Source: Lysobacterales bacterium (GTDB lineage Bacteria > Pseudomonadota > Gammaproteobacteria > Xanthomonadales > Marinicellaceae). From it: DNA of 64,000 nt. Of the stretch, positions 1 to 9,354 are shown one piece after another. How positions within the stretch are numbered: position 1 is the stretch's first letter; every line of letters starts with the position of its first letter. The notes under the pieces were generated by a model that ran no database searches, was not told the DNA's origin, and saw only the letters and a program-made list of their open reading frames with translations. The stretch spans positions 18,420 to 82,419 of the forward strand of contig JALSLV010000118.1 of the NCBI GenBank assembly GCA_026988115.1, in the 5' to 3' direction. The position numbers and the translations under genes were made by a program.

Positions 1-2
1 AG

Positions 3-401
3 CTTGGGATTTTTAAGTTGTTTAATAAATTTGTTGAAAATAAAGAAAAACCGCTTAATTTTAAATTTAAACTAGAAAACAAACTAGATGAAATAGAAAA
101 AGTTTTTGGCAATAAGTTGAATAGCTTTGTTTATGAGTGGGTTCAAATAATTCAGATGTTGATTAGAATGCCAAAACATACACTGCTTGCAAATAAAAAA
201 CAGATTAAAGAATTTTCCTTGATGCACATATACGGAAGAAAAAGGGCTGATGATTTAATTGCTGTCTCAAAAAAAATAATTAAAAATCCTAAGTGGTATA
301 AAAAATTCTCAAAAAATGGGTTGAAATTAATAGCTACTGATGAATTGCTTTATAAAGATCATCATAAAATAGGCAATTACTTTGAATTTAAAAAAAAATA
401 A
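3..401 (+). CDS. C-terminal part of an unrecognised protein (cut by window edge)
   Basis: The reading frame is open to the left edge of the window, so this is the 3' end of a gene that starts outside it; the first possible internal start is TTG at 18. The visible 130 or so residues are very Lys-rich and mostly helical in character, with no signal peptide, membrane segment or motif that I recognise. It ends in a run of lysines just before TAA. It converges on the VCBS protein gene, whose stop lies 36 bases downstream. No function can be proposed. Confidence 0.55.
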   Translation, partial: LGIFKLFNKFVENKEKPLNFKFKLENKLDEIEKVFGNKLNSFVYEWVQIIQMLIRMPKHTLLANKKQIKEFSLMHIYGRKRADDLIAVSKKIIKNPKWYKKFSKNGLKLIATDELLYKDHHKIGNYFEFKKK

Positions 402-436
402 TGAGAGTTTAGAATTAAACTATAAAAAGCAACTTA

Positions 437-3073
437 TTAATCAGTGCAGTCATTATCTAGTCCTTTAACGTTTGTTAATCTGGACATTTGAACAAAGTTT
501 CTTCCAAAATAATTAAAATCTGAATTTGGACTCCATGATAGGGTTATGTTGTTATTGTCTTGCTTTACTATTTTTATTTCCCCCCAATTTAATAAATTGT
601 TTTGATTTGTATCAAAGTTTGGTGGGAAATTATTATTAGAAATAGAAATAGCCTCTAGTGTCGCCTGATTTCCTGTTATGTTACCTGTGCTAAGTAGCCA
701 AAATTGATTTCCTTGAGTGTCATATGTAAACCATGTCACTAAAAGCCTTTCAGCTAAATCACCAAGAACTTCAACAATGATTCCGTGTCCAGATTGGTCA
801 GTATTATAAAAGGATCCATTTAAACATGAATCAATATCACTTGTATTAGTTACATAAGATGAAGGTTTAGTAATTTTAATTAGGTCAATTTCTCCATTAG
901 TAAATCCATCATATTGAGTTTCCCAACTAGCGTGGGCAGATTCAAGAGAATCAAAGTTCAAGTGAAGTTTACCCCAAATATTGAGAGAAACATCAGAAGG
1001 ATCAAAATTCGGTGGAAATGAGGCATTATCGGTGATGTATAAATCAACTGAAGAAGTACCTTTGTTGAGTGCCCCTGTGCCTGTTAGCCAAATGGGGTTT
1101 CCGTCATGGTTTGCATACCATGTAGCATAAATTGTAGGAGAAGAATTTTGATAAGATTGTATCACTTGAATTTGAATTCCGTGACCTGACTGATTTGCAT
1201 TGTGCCAAATCCCATTAAGATTTGGGTAGTAGTATTGAGTAGAGGTTAAAACAAAATCAATTCCAGAAATGTTTTGATTAGAAAGTCCTATTAAATTTGC
1301 AGTTGAGGGAGAACAATCAGAGATTCCGCAACTATGATCTGGATAAACTTGATTGATGTAATTTGGGTGCTTTGTTACAATGTGGTAATTATTTGGTTTA
1401 AGGTTGTTTAAATAGTATTTCCCTGTCACATCACTGTAAGTGCTGGCTAGAATTATATTGTCATCAGAGTAAGCTAAAACCTGAATGTTATTTAATGGGT
1501 CTGATGTAATACTATCAATAATTTTACCTGTTATTGTGTATGGTTTATTTACAATCAAGTGTTGGTTTACTGCAACATTGTCGAGAATCTGAATAGTGTC
1601 ATCTGGCCAAGTAATTGTGATATGATCAATAATAGTATTGTTAGCAAGTCCAAAATGTTGGGTGGTTGGGATTCCTGAAAAGGTTCCGCCCGATAGAATT
1701 TGCCTTGTTTGTGTAGTTGAACCAGTTGTAACTTGAATTTTAGCACCGATAGAATCAATATTTTTATTGTGTTGCTTAAGTTTAATACTAAGAAAATTAT
1801 TGTCATTATCTAGGTTGTTCTGGAAAAACTTTGAAGGTTGTTGACTGTTGTTTATAAAAATGTCAATATCTCCGTCATGGTCATTATCAAAGCAAGCAAT
1901 GGCTCTTCCCATACCAGTATCAATTAAGTTCACTGAGTCACTAATTTCTGTAAAAGTTCCATCTTTATTATTTAAAAACAACCTGGATGGATCGCTAATG
2001 AAATCAAGAGCATTTTGAAATCCATTAACTTGGAAAATGTCTAAATACATATCATTATTAAAGTCTGCAAAACATGTTCCCCATCCCCAAAACCCATTCT
2101 CTACATTAGATTGAAACGTAACGTCTTGAAAGTTGCCATTACCATCATTTTTAAACAACCTATTTCCCGTCTCTCCCCAGTGTTGAGGTTCTACGGTTCC
2201 ATCCTCATCGTAGATAGCAGTAACAAACCAATCAAGGTCTCCATCATTATCATAATCGCCCACAGCAGCGCCCATTCCGTTTTCATCTGTGATTGAATCT
2301 GTTTGAACCTTAAGGAGATTGCCAGAAGTGTCGTTTATGAAATATTGAGAGCTTGAAAAATCACTTGTTAGTAGTAAGTCGACCCAGTTGTCATTATTAA
2401 TATCAGCAAAAATTGGTGTAAAAGAGTTAATATAAGAATCAGAGTTAATCATATTACCTGTGGCATCAGTGAAATTTCCCGCTCCGTCATTCAACCAAAA
2501 AGCCTTAAAAGAATTAAGAATCCAATGAGATGTAAACAAATCTAAATCACCATCTTTATCCGTATCGGCAACAGCAAGACCAAAGGTAGGTATATTAGGG
2601 AACTGTGTATTTTTTTTCACAAAAGAATTGTTTCCATTATTAAGGTAGATAGCAATAGTGGAGGAGTCACCAACACCTCCAAAAATAAGATCTCTTTTTC
2701 CATCATTATTAATGTCAACTATAAGAGGAGTTGAGGACTGAAGGTGTTCAGAACTAATGTTAAATTGAGTTGCTTGTTCTAGAAAAGTCCCATTTTTTTG
2801 AGAGATGAAAAGTTTGTTTGGGTTTATGTTGGTTCCATCAATATCTTTTGTTTCGCCAGTAACGACGAAAATATCATCCCAACCGTCGCCATTTATATCG
2901 CCAATTGCAATCCCTCCAGCAATTATTTGAGGGGCGTTGATTTCTACACTTGAATCATATCCATGAAGGTAGTTAATACCAATCTCTGAAGATTTTTCAA
3001 TAAAATCCCAAGAATAAGAATGAGTAGAAAAAGCTAGTATTAAAGCGACAAGATAGTAATGGTTAATTTTCAT
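437..3073 (-). CDS. Exported VCBS/FG-GAP repeat protein with ASPIC/UnbV domain and tandem C-terminal SGHG domains
   Basis: 878-residue exported protein. Residues 1-22 form a signal peptide ending near THSYSW. Residues about 40-420 carry at least seven calcium-loop repeats of the VCBS/FG-GAP type (for example DINGDGWDD, DINNDGKRD, DTDKDGDLD, DYDNDGDLD, DHDGDIDIF), which normally build a beta-propeller. An ASPIC/UnbV segment follows (about 425-515, with the GGTFSG and HFGLAN motifs), then a carboxypeptidase-regulatory-like beta-sandwich (about 518-610). The last 260 residues are two copies of one domain, each opening with a Gly-x-(W/F)-(H/Y)-N...QSGHGI pattern and containing a FPPNFD motif. There is no enzymatic motif; a surface or secreted adhesion-type role is likely but inferred. 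It could be a substrate of the type II system encoded further right. Confidence 0.85.
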   Translation of the reverse strand: MKINHYYLVALILAFSTHSYSWDFIEKSSEIGINYLHGYDSSVEINAPQIIAGGIAIGDINGDGWDDIFVVTGETKDIDGTNINPNKLFISQKNGTFLEQATQFNISSEHLQSSTPLIVDINNDGKRDLIFGGVGDSSTIAIYLNNGNNSFVKKNTQFPNIPTFGLAVADTDKDGDLDLFTSHWILNSFKAFWLNDGAGNFTDATGNMINSDSYINSFTPIFADINNDNWVDLLLTSDFSSSQYFINDTSGNLLKVQTDSITDENGMGAAVGDYDNDGDLDWFVTAIYDEDGTVEPQHWGETGNRLFKNDGNGNFQDVTFQSNVENGFWGWGTCFADFNNDMYLDIFQVNGFQNALDFISDPSRLFLNNKDGTFTEISDSVNLIDTGMGRAIACFDNDHDGDIDIFINNSQQPSKFFQNNLDNDNNFLSIKLKQHNKNIDSIGAKIQVTTGSTTQTRQILSGGTFSGIPTTQHFGLANNTIIDHITITWPDDTIQILDNVAVNQHLIVNKPYTITGKIIDSITSDPLNNIQVLAYSDDNIILASTYSDVTGKYYLNNLKPNNYHIVTKHPNYINQVYPDHSCGISDCSPSTANLIGLSNQNISGIDFVLTSTQYYYPNLNGIWHNANQSGHGIQIQVIQSYQNSSPTIYATWYANHDGNPIWLTGTGALNKGTSSVDLYITDNASFPPNFDPSDVSLNIWGKLHLNFDSLESAHASWETQYDGFTNGEIDLIKITKPSSYVTNTSDIDSCLNGSFYNTDQSGHGIIVEVLGDLAERLLVTWFTYDTQGNQFWLLSTGNITGNQATLEAISISNNNFPPNFDTNQNNLLNWGEIKIVKQDNNNITLSWSPNSDFNYFGRNFVQMSRLTNVKGLDNDCTD

Positions 3074-3168
3074 TTTTAAAAGGAATTTAATTTAAGTAAT
3101 TATATTATACATAAAATAACTGAAGAGTGGATAAAATAGTTAAAGCGTAAAATCTTTCTATGAGATTT

Positions 3169-4338
3169 TTAAAAATTTTCTAGATACATAACAAAAGAAC
3201 TTAAAAACATATTGCATTGATGTGCATCCAAAACTCGATGGTCAATTGTTAATGAAACGTAACACATGGGTTTGATGCTCATCATGTCTTGCCCATTAAT
3301 TTCAGTTACTACCACTCGCTTTTCCATTTTCCCAATGCCTAAAATAGCCGATTGGGGTTGATTGATGATAATGGGTGTAGCAATTAATGAACCGCTAACT
3401 CCATGATTGGAGATGGTAAATGTTCCATTTTGGACATCTTGTGCTGTTAAGGTTTTACTTCGTGCTTTATTGGTGAGGCGAGTGAGGTCTTTAGCAATAC
3501 TAAGCAAGTCGCGATTTTCACAATTTTTTAACACAGGCACAATTAAGCCTTCATCATTTAAGGATGTACCAATGCCGATATTTATGGAGTTAAACAGTTC
3601 AATACTATCTTGGTGTAACTGCGAATTGATTAATGGCACTTCTTTAATGGCAATTGTTGATGCCGCAATAAAATAGGCAGTGAAAGTTAAGTTGGCTTTT
3701 TGTAGTAAGAATTTTTCTTTATTGGTGTTTCGGTGAGCAATAATAGTGGATAAATCTAAATTAAATACCGAAGTAACGTGGGGTGCTGTATGCAACAAGC
3801 TTTTTACCATGTGCTTGGCAATACTTTTACGCATGGCATTTAATGCTATAAGTTTACTGTTTTTGTTGGCATTTAAGCAGGGTTTGTTTTTAAGGTAGGA
3901 ATGTATATCACGACTGGTTACTCGATGGTCTTTACCTGTACCGTGAATGTCTTTTATGTTGAGATTATGTTGCGTTAATAATCGACGAACGGCAGGAGAG
4001 CTTGCCTTGTTTTGTGCTGTTTTATTTTGTGTGTTAACTTCATGGGAGATAGCTTGGCTTGGGGTGGTTTGTTTAACAGTTGAATCTTTGTTGTGAATGC
4101 TGGAATCAATAACCCCTAAAACCATGTCGCCTTGTATTTCATCACCTGTTGTTAAGTTGATTTTTGTTAATACACCAGATGTGGGGGCGACTATTTCCAT
4201 CATGACTTTGTCGGTCTCTAGTTCTACCAGTGGTTCATTTATTTCAATAAAATCACCTTCTTTAATCAGCCATTGGGCAACTGTAGCGGTAGTTCCTTCT
4301 CGCTGTTCTTCATCTAAGACAATATTTACTAAACTCAT
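3169..4338 (-). CDS. 2-oxoacid dehydrogenase E2, dihydrolipoamide acyltransferase
   Basis: Acyltransferase core of a 2-oxoacid dehydrogenase complex; it moves the acyl group from lipoyl-lysine to CoA. The order is a lipoyl domain (residues 1-78, with the lipoylated lysine in ETDKVMMEI), a linker, a peripheral-subunit-binding domain (about 113-150, with SPAVRRLL and TGKDHRVTSRDI), and the catalytic domain with the DHRVLD motif near the C-terminus. The usual Gly after that Asp is Ala here, a mild change. At 389 residues it has a single lipoyl domain. It shares its first base with the stop of the fused E1 gene, so the two are translationally coupled. With E1 and the divergent Lrp-type gene this fits branched-chain keto acid breakdown best. 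No E3 (lipoamide dehydrogenase) gene lies beside it. Confidence 0.9.
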   Translation of the reverse strand: MSLVNIVLDEEQREGTTATVAQWLIKEGDFIEINEPLVELETDKVMMEIVAPTSGVLTKINLTTGDEIQGDMVLGVIDSSIHNKDSTVKQTTPSQAISHEVNTQNKTAQNKASSPAVRRLLTQHNLNIKDIHGTGKDHRVTSRDIHSYLKNKPCLNANKNSKLIALNAMRKSIAKHMVKSLLHTAPHVTSVFNLDLSTIIAHRNTNKEKFLLQKANLTFTAYFIAASTIAIKEVPLINSQLHQDSIELFNSINIGIGTSLNDEGLIVPVLKNCENRDLLSIAKDLTRLTNKARSKTLTAQDVQNGTFTISNHGVSGSLIATPIIINQPQSAILGIGKMEKRVVVTEINGQDMMSIKPMCYVSLTIDHRVLDAHQCNMFLSSFVMYLENF

Positions 4339-6428
4339 TAGGCTTTATCCAATTCAAGAATAGCAAGCAGTATCTTTTCAGTAGTCGGCACAACCGCATT
4401 CATGAGGTTTGGTTCATGTGGGTTGCCAATATCTGGCATAGCAAGGCGTTCAATGGGTGCATCTAAATCATAGAAGGCCTCTTTTGCGAGAGTGGCAGCG
4501 ATTTCGGCTCCAAACCCTGCAGAAATATTGTCTTCATGAACAATAAGGCAGCGGTTGGTTTTTTTAACAGAGTCCAATACCATGTCTTTGTCCCACGGGC
4601 GTAAAGTTCGCAAATCAATTAAATCAATGGGCAGTCCGGATTGTTCAACGGCCTTATGGCAGCGATGAACCATTCCACCCCATGTTACAACCGTTAAGTG
4701 GTTTCCTTGAGTGATTTTGTTGGCTTGACCAAAAGGGATAATGTATTGATCGCCAGGGTATTCGCGACGAGCCCAAACATGATCAAGCATTTTGCGGTGC
4801 TCAAAAAAAATGGTTGGGTTGTTATCTCTCAGTGCATAACGCAATAACCCAACAGCATCTTGTGCATTGGATGGCATGGCAACTTGCCAACCAATAGCAT
4901 GCACCCATTTAACTTCGGCTGTTTGCGAATGCCACGGATCACCGCAGCCAAAATAACCACCAGCCATACGCACCACCATGGGCGCGGCAAATCGGTTGTT
5001 GGTGCGCCAACGCATCGAACCAATGTCATTGAGTTGTTCTTCTGCTGGATCGGCATATTTTCGAAATTGAATTTCTGGCACTGGCAACAATCCAGCAAGA
5101 GAGATACCAAGAGCACGCCCAATAATGCCTTCTTCCGACAAGCTGGTGTCAAAAACACGTTGTTTGCCGTGTTTTTCTTGCAAACCTAAAGTAACGGCGT
5201 GGACACCGCCTTTTGCACCAATATCTTCGCCAAAAACAAGCATTTTTTTATTGTTTTGCAGTTCGAAGTCTAGGGTTTTACGAATGGCTGTAACCATGTT
5301 GATGCGACCAGGGTGTGCTATGATTTCTTCAGATGAAGGGGGGAAAGCAGGTTTGCTTAAGTGAATTCCGCCTTGTTGTTGTAGTTGCATAACGCCACCA
5401 TTATCGTATTCGCAAAAGGTATTGGTGGTAATGTCATCTGGGTTAGCAAAGGGTTTGTTGTCGGCTTTGATAAAAGCTTGATTAACAATTTTGTTGGCAG
5501 ATTTTTCCAGCTCATTCCACTTATCTTCTGTCATTAAATCCTGTGAGAAAAGGTACTTCTTTAATTTTGGCAGTGGGTCATGGCGTTGTTCAAATGAAAT
5601 GCGTTCAGCCGACTTGTAGCCTTGGGTATCTTGAGCAGAATGTCCGTTAAGACGAGGGACAGTTAACCGCAATAATACCGGTTTTCTATCAAATCGAACC
5701 ACTTTGTGAGCTTGTGCAACCAAATCAACAACTTGTTCAGGGTTTGTGCCATCACCACTAAAAATAGTCAGTCCTTTAAAGCTTGCTAAATTTTTTGCAA
5801 TATCTCCGCCAGGTGTTTGGAAATCTGAGGGCACAGAAATACCATAGCCATTGTCTTCGATATAAAACAATTGGGGCAACTGTTGTGTGGTAGCAATGGT
5901 TAAAGCAGACCAAAACCCATTGGTGGCAACTGAACCATCTCCACCTAAAACCAAACCAATGGCATCTTTCCATTTGTGGTTATTAAGCACTTTATAGTGG
6001 TATTCTGATGCTTGTGCCCAGCCAGAAACAGGAGTGTATTGTGCGCCCACACCGCCACTCATGGGTAAGATGCAAGCGCCATCATGTTTGGGGTTATTAA
6101 AAACAACACCAATGTCACGCCCATCAGAAAAGCCACCTTGTTTCATCATGGATGCTTCCAGTGCCATCTCTGGAGGCAAACCCATTGCCAATAATAAGGG
6201 GCGAGAACGGTAATAACCAGAAACAGCATCTTTTTGACCAATTAAACACTGACCTAAAATGATTTGTGCCATATCGTGACCGCGTGCAGAAAATTGATAC
6301 AATACTTTTTTGTTCTTAACTAAGGTAAACTCCTCTAAGTCATCAAGAGTGCGTGAAATGAGTAGTTTGAGTGTTATTTCATTCCAATCAAAAGACAATG
6401 AAGTATCAAAATTTTCGGCGGTATTCAT
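4338..6428 (-). CDS. Fused E1 alpha-beta subunit of a 2-oxoacid (branched-chain type) dehydrogenase
   Basis: Thiamine-diphosphate decarboxylase of the complex. The alpha half (about 1-330) has the ThDP-Mg motif starting GDGSVATNGF and ending EDNGYG. The beta half (about 370-696) has the FGEDIG, EEGIIG and PEIQF segments typical of the transketolase-like beta chain and its C-terminal domain. In many bacteria these are two genes; here they form one chain of 696 residues. I chose ATG at 6428. An in-frame ATG at 6470 would add 14 hydrophobic residues that do not resemble the family, and neither start has a strong ribosome-binding site. The gene is followed with overlap by E2. The substrate (branched-chain keto acids rather than pyruvate or acetoin) is inferred from the fused architecture and the divergent Lrp-family gene. 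Confidence 0.9.
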   Translation of the reverse strand: MNTAENFDTSLSFDWNEITLKLLISRTLDDLEEFTLVKNKKVLYQFSARGHDMAQIILGQCLIGQKDAVSGYYRSRPLLLAMGLPPEMALEASMMKQGGFSDGRDIGVVFNNPKHDGACILPMSGGVGAQYTPVSGWAQASEYHYKVLNNHKWKDAIGLVLGGDGSVATNGFWSALTIATTQQLPQLFYIEDNGYGISVPSDFQTPGGDIAKNLASFKGLTIFSGDGTNPEQVVDLVAQAHKVVRFDRKPVLLRLTVPRLNGHSAQDTQGYKSAERISFEQRHDPLPKLKKYLFSQDLMTEDKWNELEKSANKIVNQAFIKADNKPFANPDDITTNTFCEYDNGGVMQLQQQGGIHLSKPAFPPSSEEIIAHPGRINMVTAIRKTLDFELQNNKKMLVFGEDIGAKGGVHAVTLGLQEKHGKQRVFDTSLSEEGIIGRALGISLAGLLPVPEIQFRKYADPAEEQLNDIGSMRWRTNNRFAAPMVVRMAGGYFGCGDPWHSQTAEVKWVHAIGWQVAMPSNAQDAVGLLRYALRDNNPTIFFEHRKMLDHVWARREYPGDQYIIPFGQANKITQGNHLTVVTWGGMVHRCHKAVEQSGLPIDLIDLRTLRPWDKDMVLDSVKKTNRCLIVHEDNISAGFGAEIAATLAKEAFYDLDAPIERLAMPDIGNPHEPNLMNAVVPTTEKILLAILELDKA

Positions 6429-6567
6429 AGTTATTATTGTTAGATTTATTAATAAAACATTATGTAACAATCTAATAGAAATGTGCTTGCTAAATATGCT
6501 TTAAAATAACGTAAAATAGCAATAAAATTATGATATACTGCCAAACAATAAAAGATAATTGCTTAAT

Positions 6568-7032
6568 ATGGATAAATACGACATTAAACTACTCGAAGAA
6601 ATACAGCGTAATGGGCGCATCAGTAATAAAGAACTTGCTCAAAAGGTTAATCTGTCCTCCGCACCGTGTTGGCGAAGAATGAATGCCTTAGAAGAACAAG
6701 GCTATATAAAAAGTTACACAGCACTTTTGAATAAGGAAAAAGTTGGGTTAACCATTACCGCATTTGCACACGTGAGCTTAAATGATCACCACGAAGACAC
6801 GGTAGCAGAGTTTGATAATTCCATTGCGAAATGGCAAGAGGTACAAGAATGCCATGCAACCTCAGGTGGCTATGATTATTTATTAAAAATCACAACAGTT
6901 GATATGCTGGCTTATAACACATTTATGTACAATAAATTGCTAAAACTAAAAGGCATCCGTTCGGTTAATACCAGTTTCTCGATGGTGCAGAAAAAGGTAT
7001 CCACACAGCTTCCACTGTCTCACTTGAGTTGA
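6568..7032 (+). CDS. Lrp/AsnC-family transcriptional regulator, BkdR-like
   Basis: 154-residue regulator. The N-terminal winged helix (about 1-60: DKYDIKLLEEIQRNGRISN, then SSAPCWRRMNALEEQG as recognition helix) is followed by a RAM ligand-binding domain (about 65-145). The ATG at 6568 is preferred over the upstream TTG at 6559, because the family begins with a short Met-Asp lead into the first helix. It is transcribed away from the E1-E2 genes with a shared 139-base gap. In Pseudomonas the Lrp-type BkdR is also divergent from the branched-chain keto acid dehydrogenase genes and activates them in response to branched-chain amino acids. The same role is likely here, but the binding sites were not identified. 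Confidence 0.9.
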   Translation: MDKYDIKLLEEIQRNGRISNKELAQKVNLSSAPCWRRMNALEEQGYIKSYTALLNKEKVGLTITAFAHVSLNDHHEDTVAEFDNSIAKWQEVQECHATSGGYDYLLKITTVDMLAYNTFMYNKLLKLKGIRSVNTSFSMVQKKVSTQLPLSHLS

Positions 7033-7096
7033 ATTATTTAGACTTATTATGCGATAATAGCCAGATTATAACAAATTTAAGTTTTTTTAAAATCAC

Positions 7097-8530
7097 ATGC
7101 AATCTTTAAAGTTAATACAAGAACAAATGCTGAGTGTTGTCTCAGGCTCTGATGAATTTTACTCACTGGTAAGACAATTAGAACAAATGAGTGATGCAGG
7201 TGATATTGAAGCTGCCCTGTATTTGTCATGGGTTTATTCCCATCAAGGTGCATTGAAAGATTTTTCCCGAAAGTCTTTTTTGCTTTGTGAAAGTATAGCG
7301 CAAAAGACAGGGCATCCAGTGGCTCTTGAAAGAATGGCAGATTTATTATTATGGGGAGTTGGTTTAGAACAAGATAAAACACAAAGTTTTAAAATTTATG
7401 AAATGTTAGCACATAGGGGCATGTTGCCTCTAACAACTTTGGCTTATTTGCACTCTCAAGGCATTGGTACCCGAGTTGATGAATTTAAAGCATCGACTCA
7501 AATTATTTTATCAGCGGCTCAGGGAGATACACTTGCTTTTATGTTGTTATCTTATCGATATAAGGTTGGATTGGGCGTTCCAGTAAGTGGAGTGTTATCG
7601 TGTGCTTTTGCTGAGTTGGCATGTTTAAGAAAGTTTCCAGGAGCGTCTCAAAATAAAGAAATGCTAAAAGAATATTTCTCCTCAATACAGGAAGAAGAAA
7701 TTCAAACCATGTCCAAAGCACTCAGAGAAAACATTGAATCACTTGCAAACAAGGTGGACTTACTTGCCCAAAGAGTATCACCACAGTCTCAAGAATTTTC
7801 ACAAAAATATATGCAAACGGTCGTAGAAAATATAAGCAGTTTGGGCTTAAAAGAGCTTTCAGTCAATGCAGAGCTGCGTAGTGCTAACATCGAAACCAAA
7901 AGCAATAATGCCAGTGATGTAAGAGTGATTAGTCAATCACCGCATATACTAAAAGTTAATAATTTTGCTAGTTTTGAGGAATGCCAGTATTTAATTGCAC
8001 AAGCTCAACCCATATTGGAAACCACCTTAACCCAGATTAAAAAACACATAGGTGTAGAAGTGGATGCATTTTCAGGAGAAAGTGCCATACTTTCAAACCG
8101 ACAGACATCCCCTGTCAATAGAATAATTCAGCAACGTTTTGCAGATTTGTTAGATACCACGGTTGATAAATTTGAACCTATATCCGTTTTAAAATACTCT
8201 GTGGGTCATGAGTATGGATTGCATACGGATGCTTTTGATGAAAAACGCATTCAAGACCACAAGAGTAAAGGCGATTTTGGTGGACAGAGAATAACAACCA
8301 ACCTTATTTATCTCTTACCAGCTATTGAAGGTGGACACACGTGTTATGAGTCAATAAATAAAAAAATTGCAGGGGAAACAGGAATGGCAATCATCCATTA
8401 TAATGTTACAAGTGATAACAAGCCAGATCCAAAATCTTTGCATTTGGGTAAAGAAATTAAAAAAGGTGAAAAGTGGTTGTTGAGAACAGCCACTCGTCAA
8501 TTTCCTTTATATGCGACAAATAAAATTTAA
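7097..8530 (+). CDS. Sel1/TPR-repeat protein with C-terminal prolyl-4-hydroxylase-type Fe(II)/2-oxoglutarate oxygenase domain
   Basis: 477 residues. The N-terminal 180 or so are helical repeats of Sel1/TPR character (EAALYLSWVYSHQG, LERMADLLLWGVGL, TTLAYLHSQGIGT). The C-terminal 200 residues match the prolyl 4-hydroxylase fold: LHTDAF supplies the HxD iron ligands (His376, Asp378), SLHLGK supplies the distal His449, and GEKWLL supplies Lys459, expected to bind 2-oxoglutarate. GGHTCYES is the strand before the distal His. All iron and cosubstrate ligands are present, so it should be an active hydroxylase; the target is unknown. There is no signal peptide, so it is probably cytoplasmic. It converges on the DUF481 gene with a 4-base overlap of stop codons. 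Confidence 0.85.
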   Translation: MQSLKLIQEQMLSVVSGSDEFYSLVRQLEQMSDAGDIEAALYLSWVYSHQGALKDFSRKSFLLCESIAQKTGHPVALERMADLLLWGVGLEQDKTQSFKIYEMLAHRGMLPLTTLAYLHSQGIGTRVDEFKASTQIILSAAQGDTLAFMLLSYRYKVGLGVPVSGVLSCAFAELACLRKFPGASQNKEMLKEYFSSIQEEEIQTMSKALRENIESLANKVDLLAQRVSPQSQEFSQKYMQTVVENISSLGLKELSVNAELRSANIETKSNNASDVRVISQSPHILKVNNFASFEECQYLIAQAQPILETTLTQIKKHIGVEVDAFSGESAILSNRQTSPVNRIIQQRFADLLDTTVDKFEPISVLKYSVGHEYGLHTDAFDEKRIQDHKSKGDFGGQRITTNLIYLLPAIEGGHTCYESINKKIAGETGMAIIHYNVTSDNKPDPKSLHLGKEIKKGEKWLLRTATRQFPLYATNKI

Positions 8531-9240
8531 AAAGTATAAGCTAAATTTAACGAGAATAGAGTGTCGGTATTATTAAAGTTGCTGGGCACGGTTGAGTTAT
8601 ATTTTGTTTGGTGGACTAGGTTTAAATTCAACTGAGCACTGACCTTAACTGAAATACCAATGTCATTTTGGATGTAGGTGTTGTCGCTTGTGGCTTCAAA
8701 AAACAAGGTGTTGACAAACTTTGTTGTTTGCGAAATTTTACGCAAATAGTCCAGTTTTCCAGTTAATGCGAGGCCTGTATTTTTTCTGCGGTCAATATCA
8801 AAAGCTTCGGTTTTATAGCCAATCCCAAGTTCTGTAATCAATTTGTTATCTTCCTTATCGTAAAACTTATGGCCCCAACCCACATTTGAAGTCATGGTGT
8901 AGTCAAAAGCTGAAAACTTATCTTGTTCATAACGAGAACCATAAAACAAGTAGTCATTGTCATCAAGTTTGTAACCTGTAGTACTGGCTAAAACATAACG
9001 TTCAGCTGTATCAATATCATCAGAAGTTGCAAATATAATATCCAAACTCATGGTGCTTAACCATTTCTTGGATTCCATCTTTAGTTTTAATCCCGCAGTA
9101 ATGTTATCCGTATTGCTGTTGCCACGAGTGGATGAAAACCCAAAATAGCCTTTTGAGCCACTCCATTTGTTTTTTTCAGGATTGTTATCTTGAGCAAATA
9201 GGGTGTTTGAAATTAGTAGCAGTATTATTAGTTTATACAT
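8527..9240 (-). CDS. DUF481-family outer-membrane beta-barrel protein (copy 1)
   Basis: 237-residue exported protein with a signal peptide (MYKLIILLLISNTLFAQ) and alternating beta-strand character to a C-terminal aromatic end (LAYTF), as in outer-membrane barrels. The family signature appears in GFSSTRGNSNTDNIT and VGWGHKFYD. It is clearly paralogous along its full length to the neighbouring gene at 9355-10059; shared blocks include FDYT, GWGHKFYD, AFDIDR and EATSDNT-IQND. The two are probably an old tandem duplication. The function of DUF481 proteins is not established; some are salt-induced or stress-induced. Confidence 0.85.
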   Translation of the reverse strand: MYKLIILLLISNTLFAQDNNPEKNKWSGSKGYFGFSSTRGNSNTDNITAGLKLKMESKKWLSTMSLDIIFATSDDIDTAERYVLASTTGYKLDDNDYLFYGSRYEQDKFSAFDYTMTSNVGWGHKFYDKEDNKLITELGIGYKTEAFDIDRRKNTGLALTGKLDYLRKISQTTKFVNTLFFEATSDNTYIQNDIGISVKVSAQLNLNLVHQTKYNSTVPSNFNNTDTLFSLNLAYTF

Positions 9241-9302
9241 GTAACAGAGATTTTGTTAAAAGCCTATAATAATCTTATTGCATGACAAATTCAATGGATG
9301 AA

Positions 9303-9332
9303 AAAAAAGACTGCCAAAGGACAGTCTTTTTT
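9303..9332 (-). terminator. Rho-independent terminator, probably bidirectional
   Basis: A perfect stem, AAGACTG / CAGTCTT, with an eight-base loop lies 23 bases past the stop of the upstream DUF481 gene. The stem is flanked by A-runs on one side and T-runs on the other, so it can act in both directions. It separates the two DUF481 genes into different transcripts, unless there is read-through. Confidence 0.8.
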
Positions 9333-9354
9333 GTCTTTTTAATTGTGAAAATAA

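Noticed and set aside
6429..6470. E1 start at 6470
   Set aside because: It adds a hydrophobic 14-residue lead with no ribosome-binding site; the next ATG at 6428 fits the family better.
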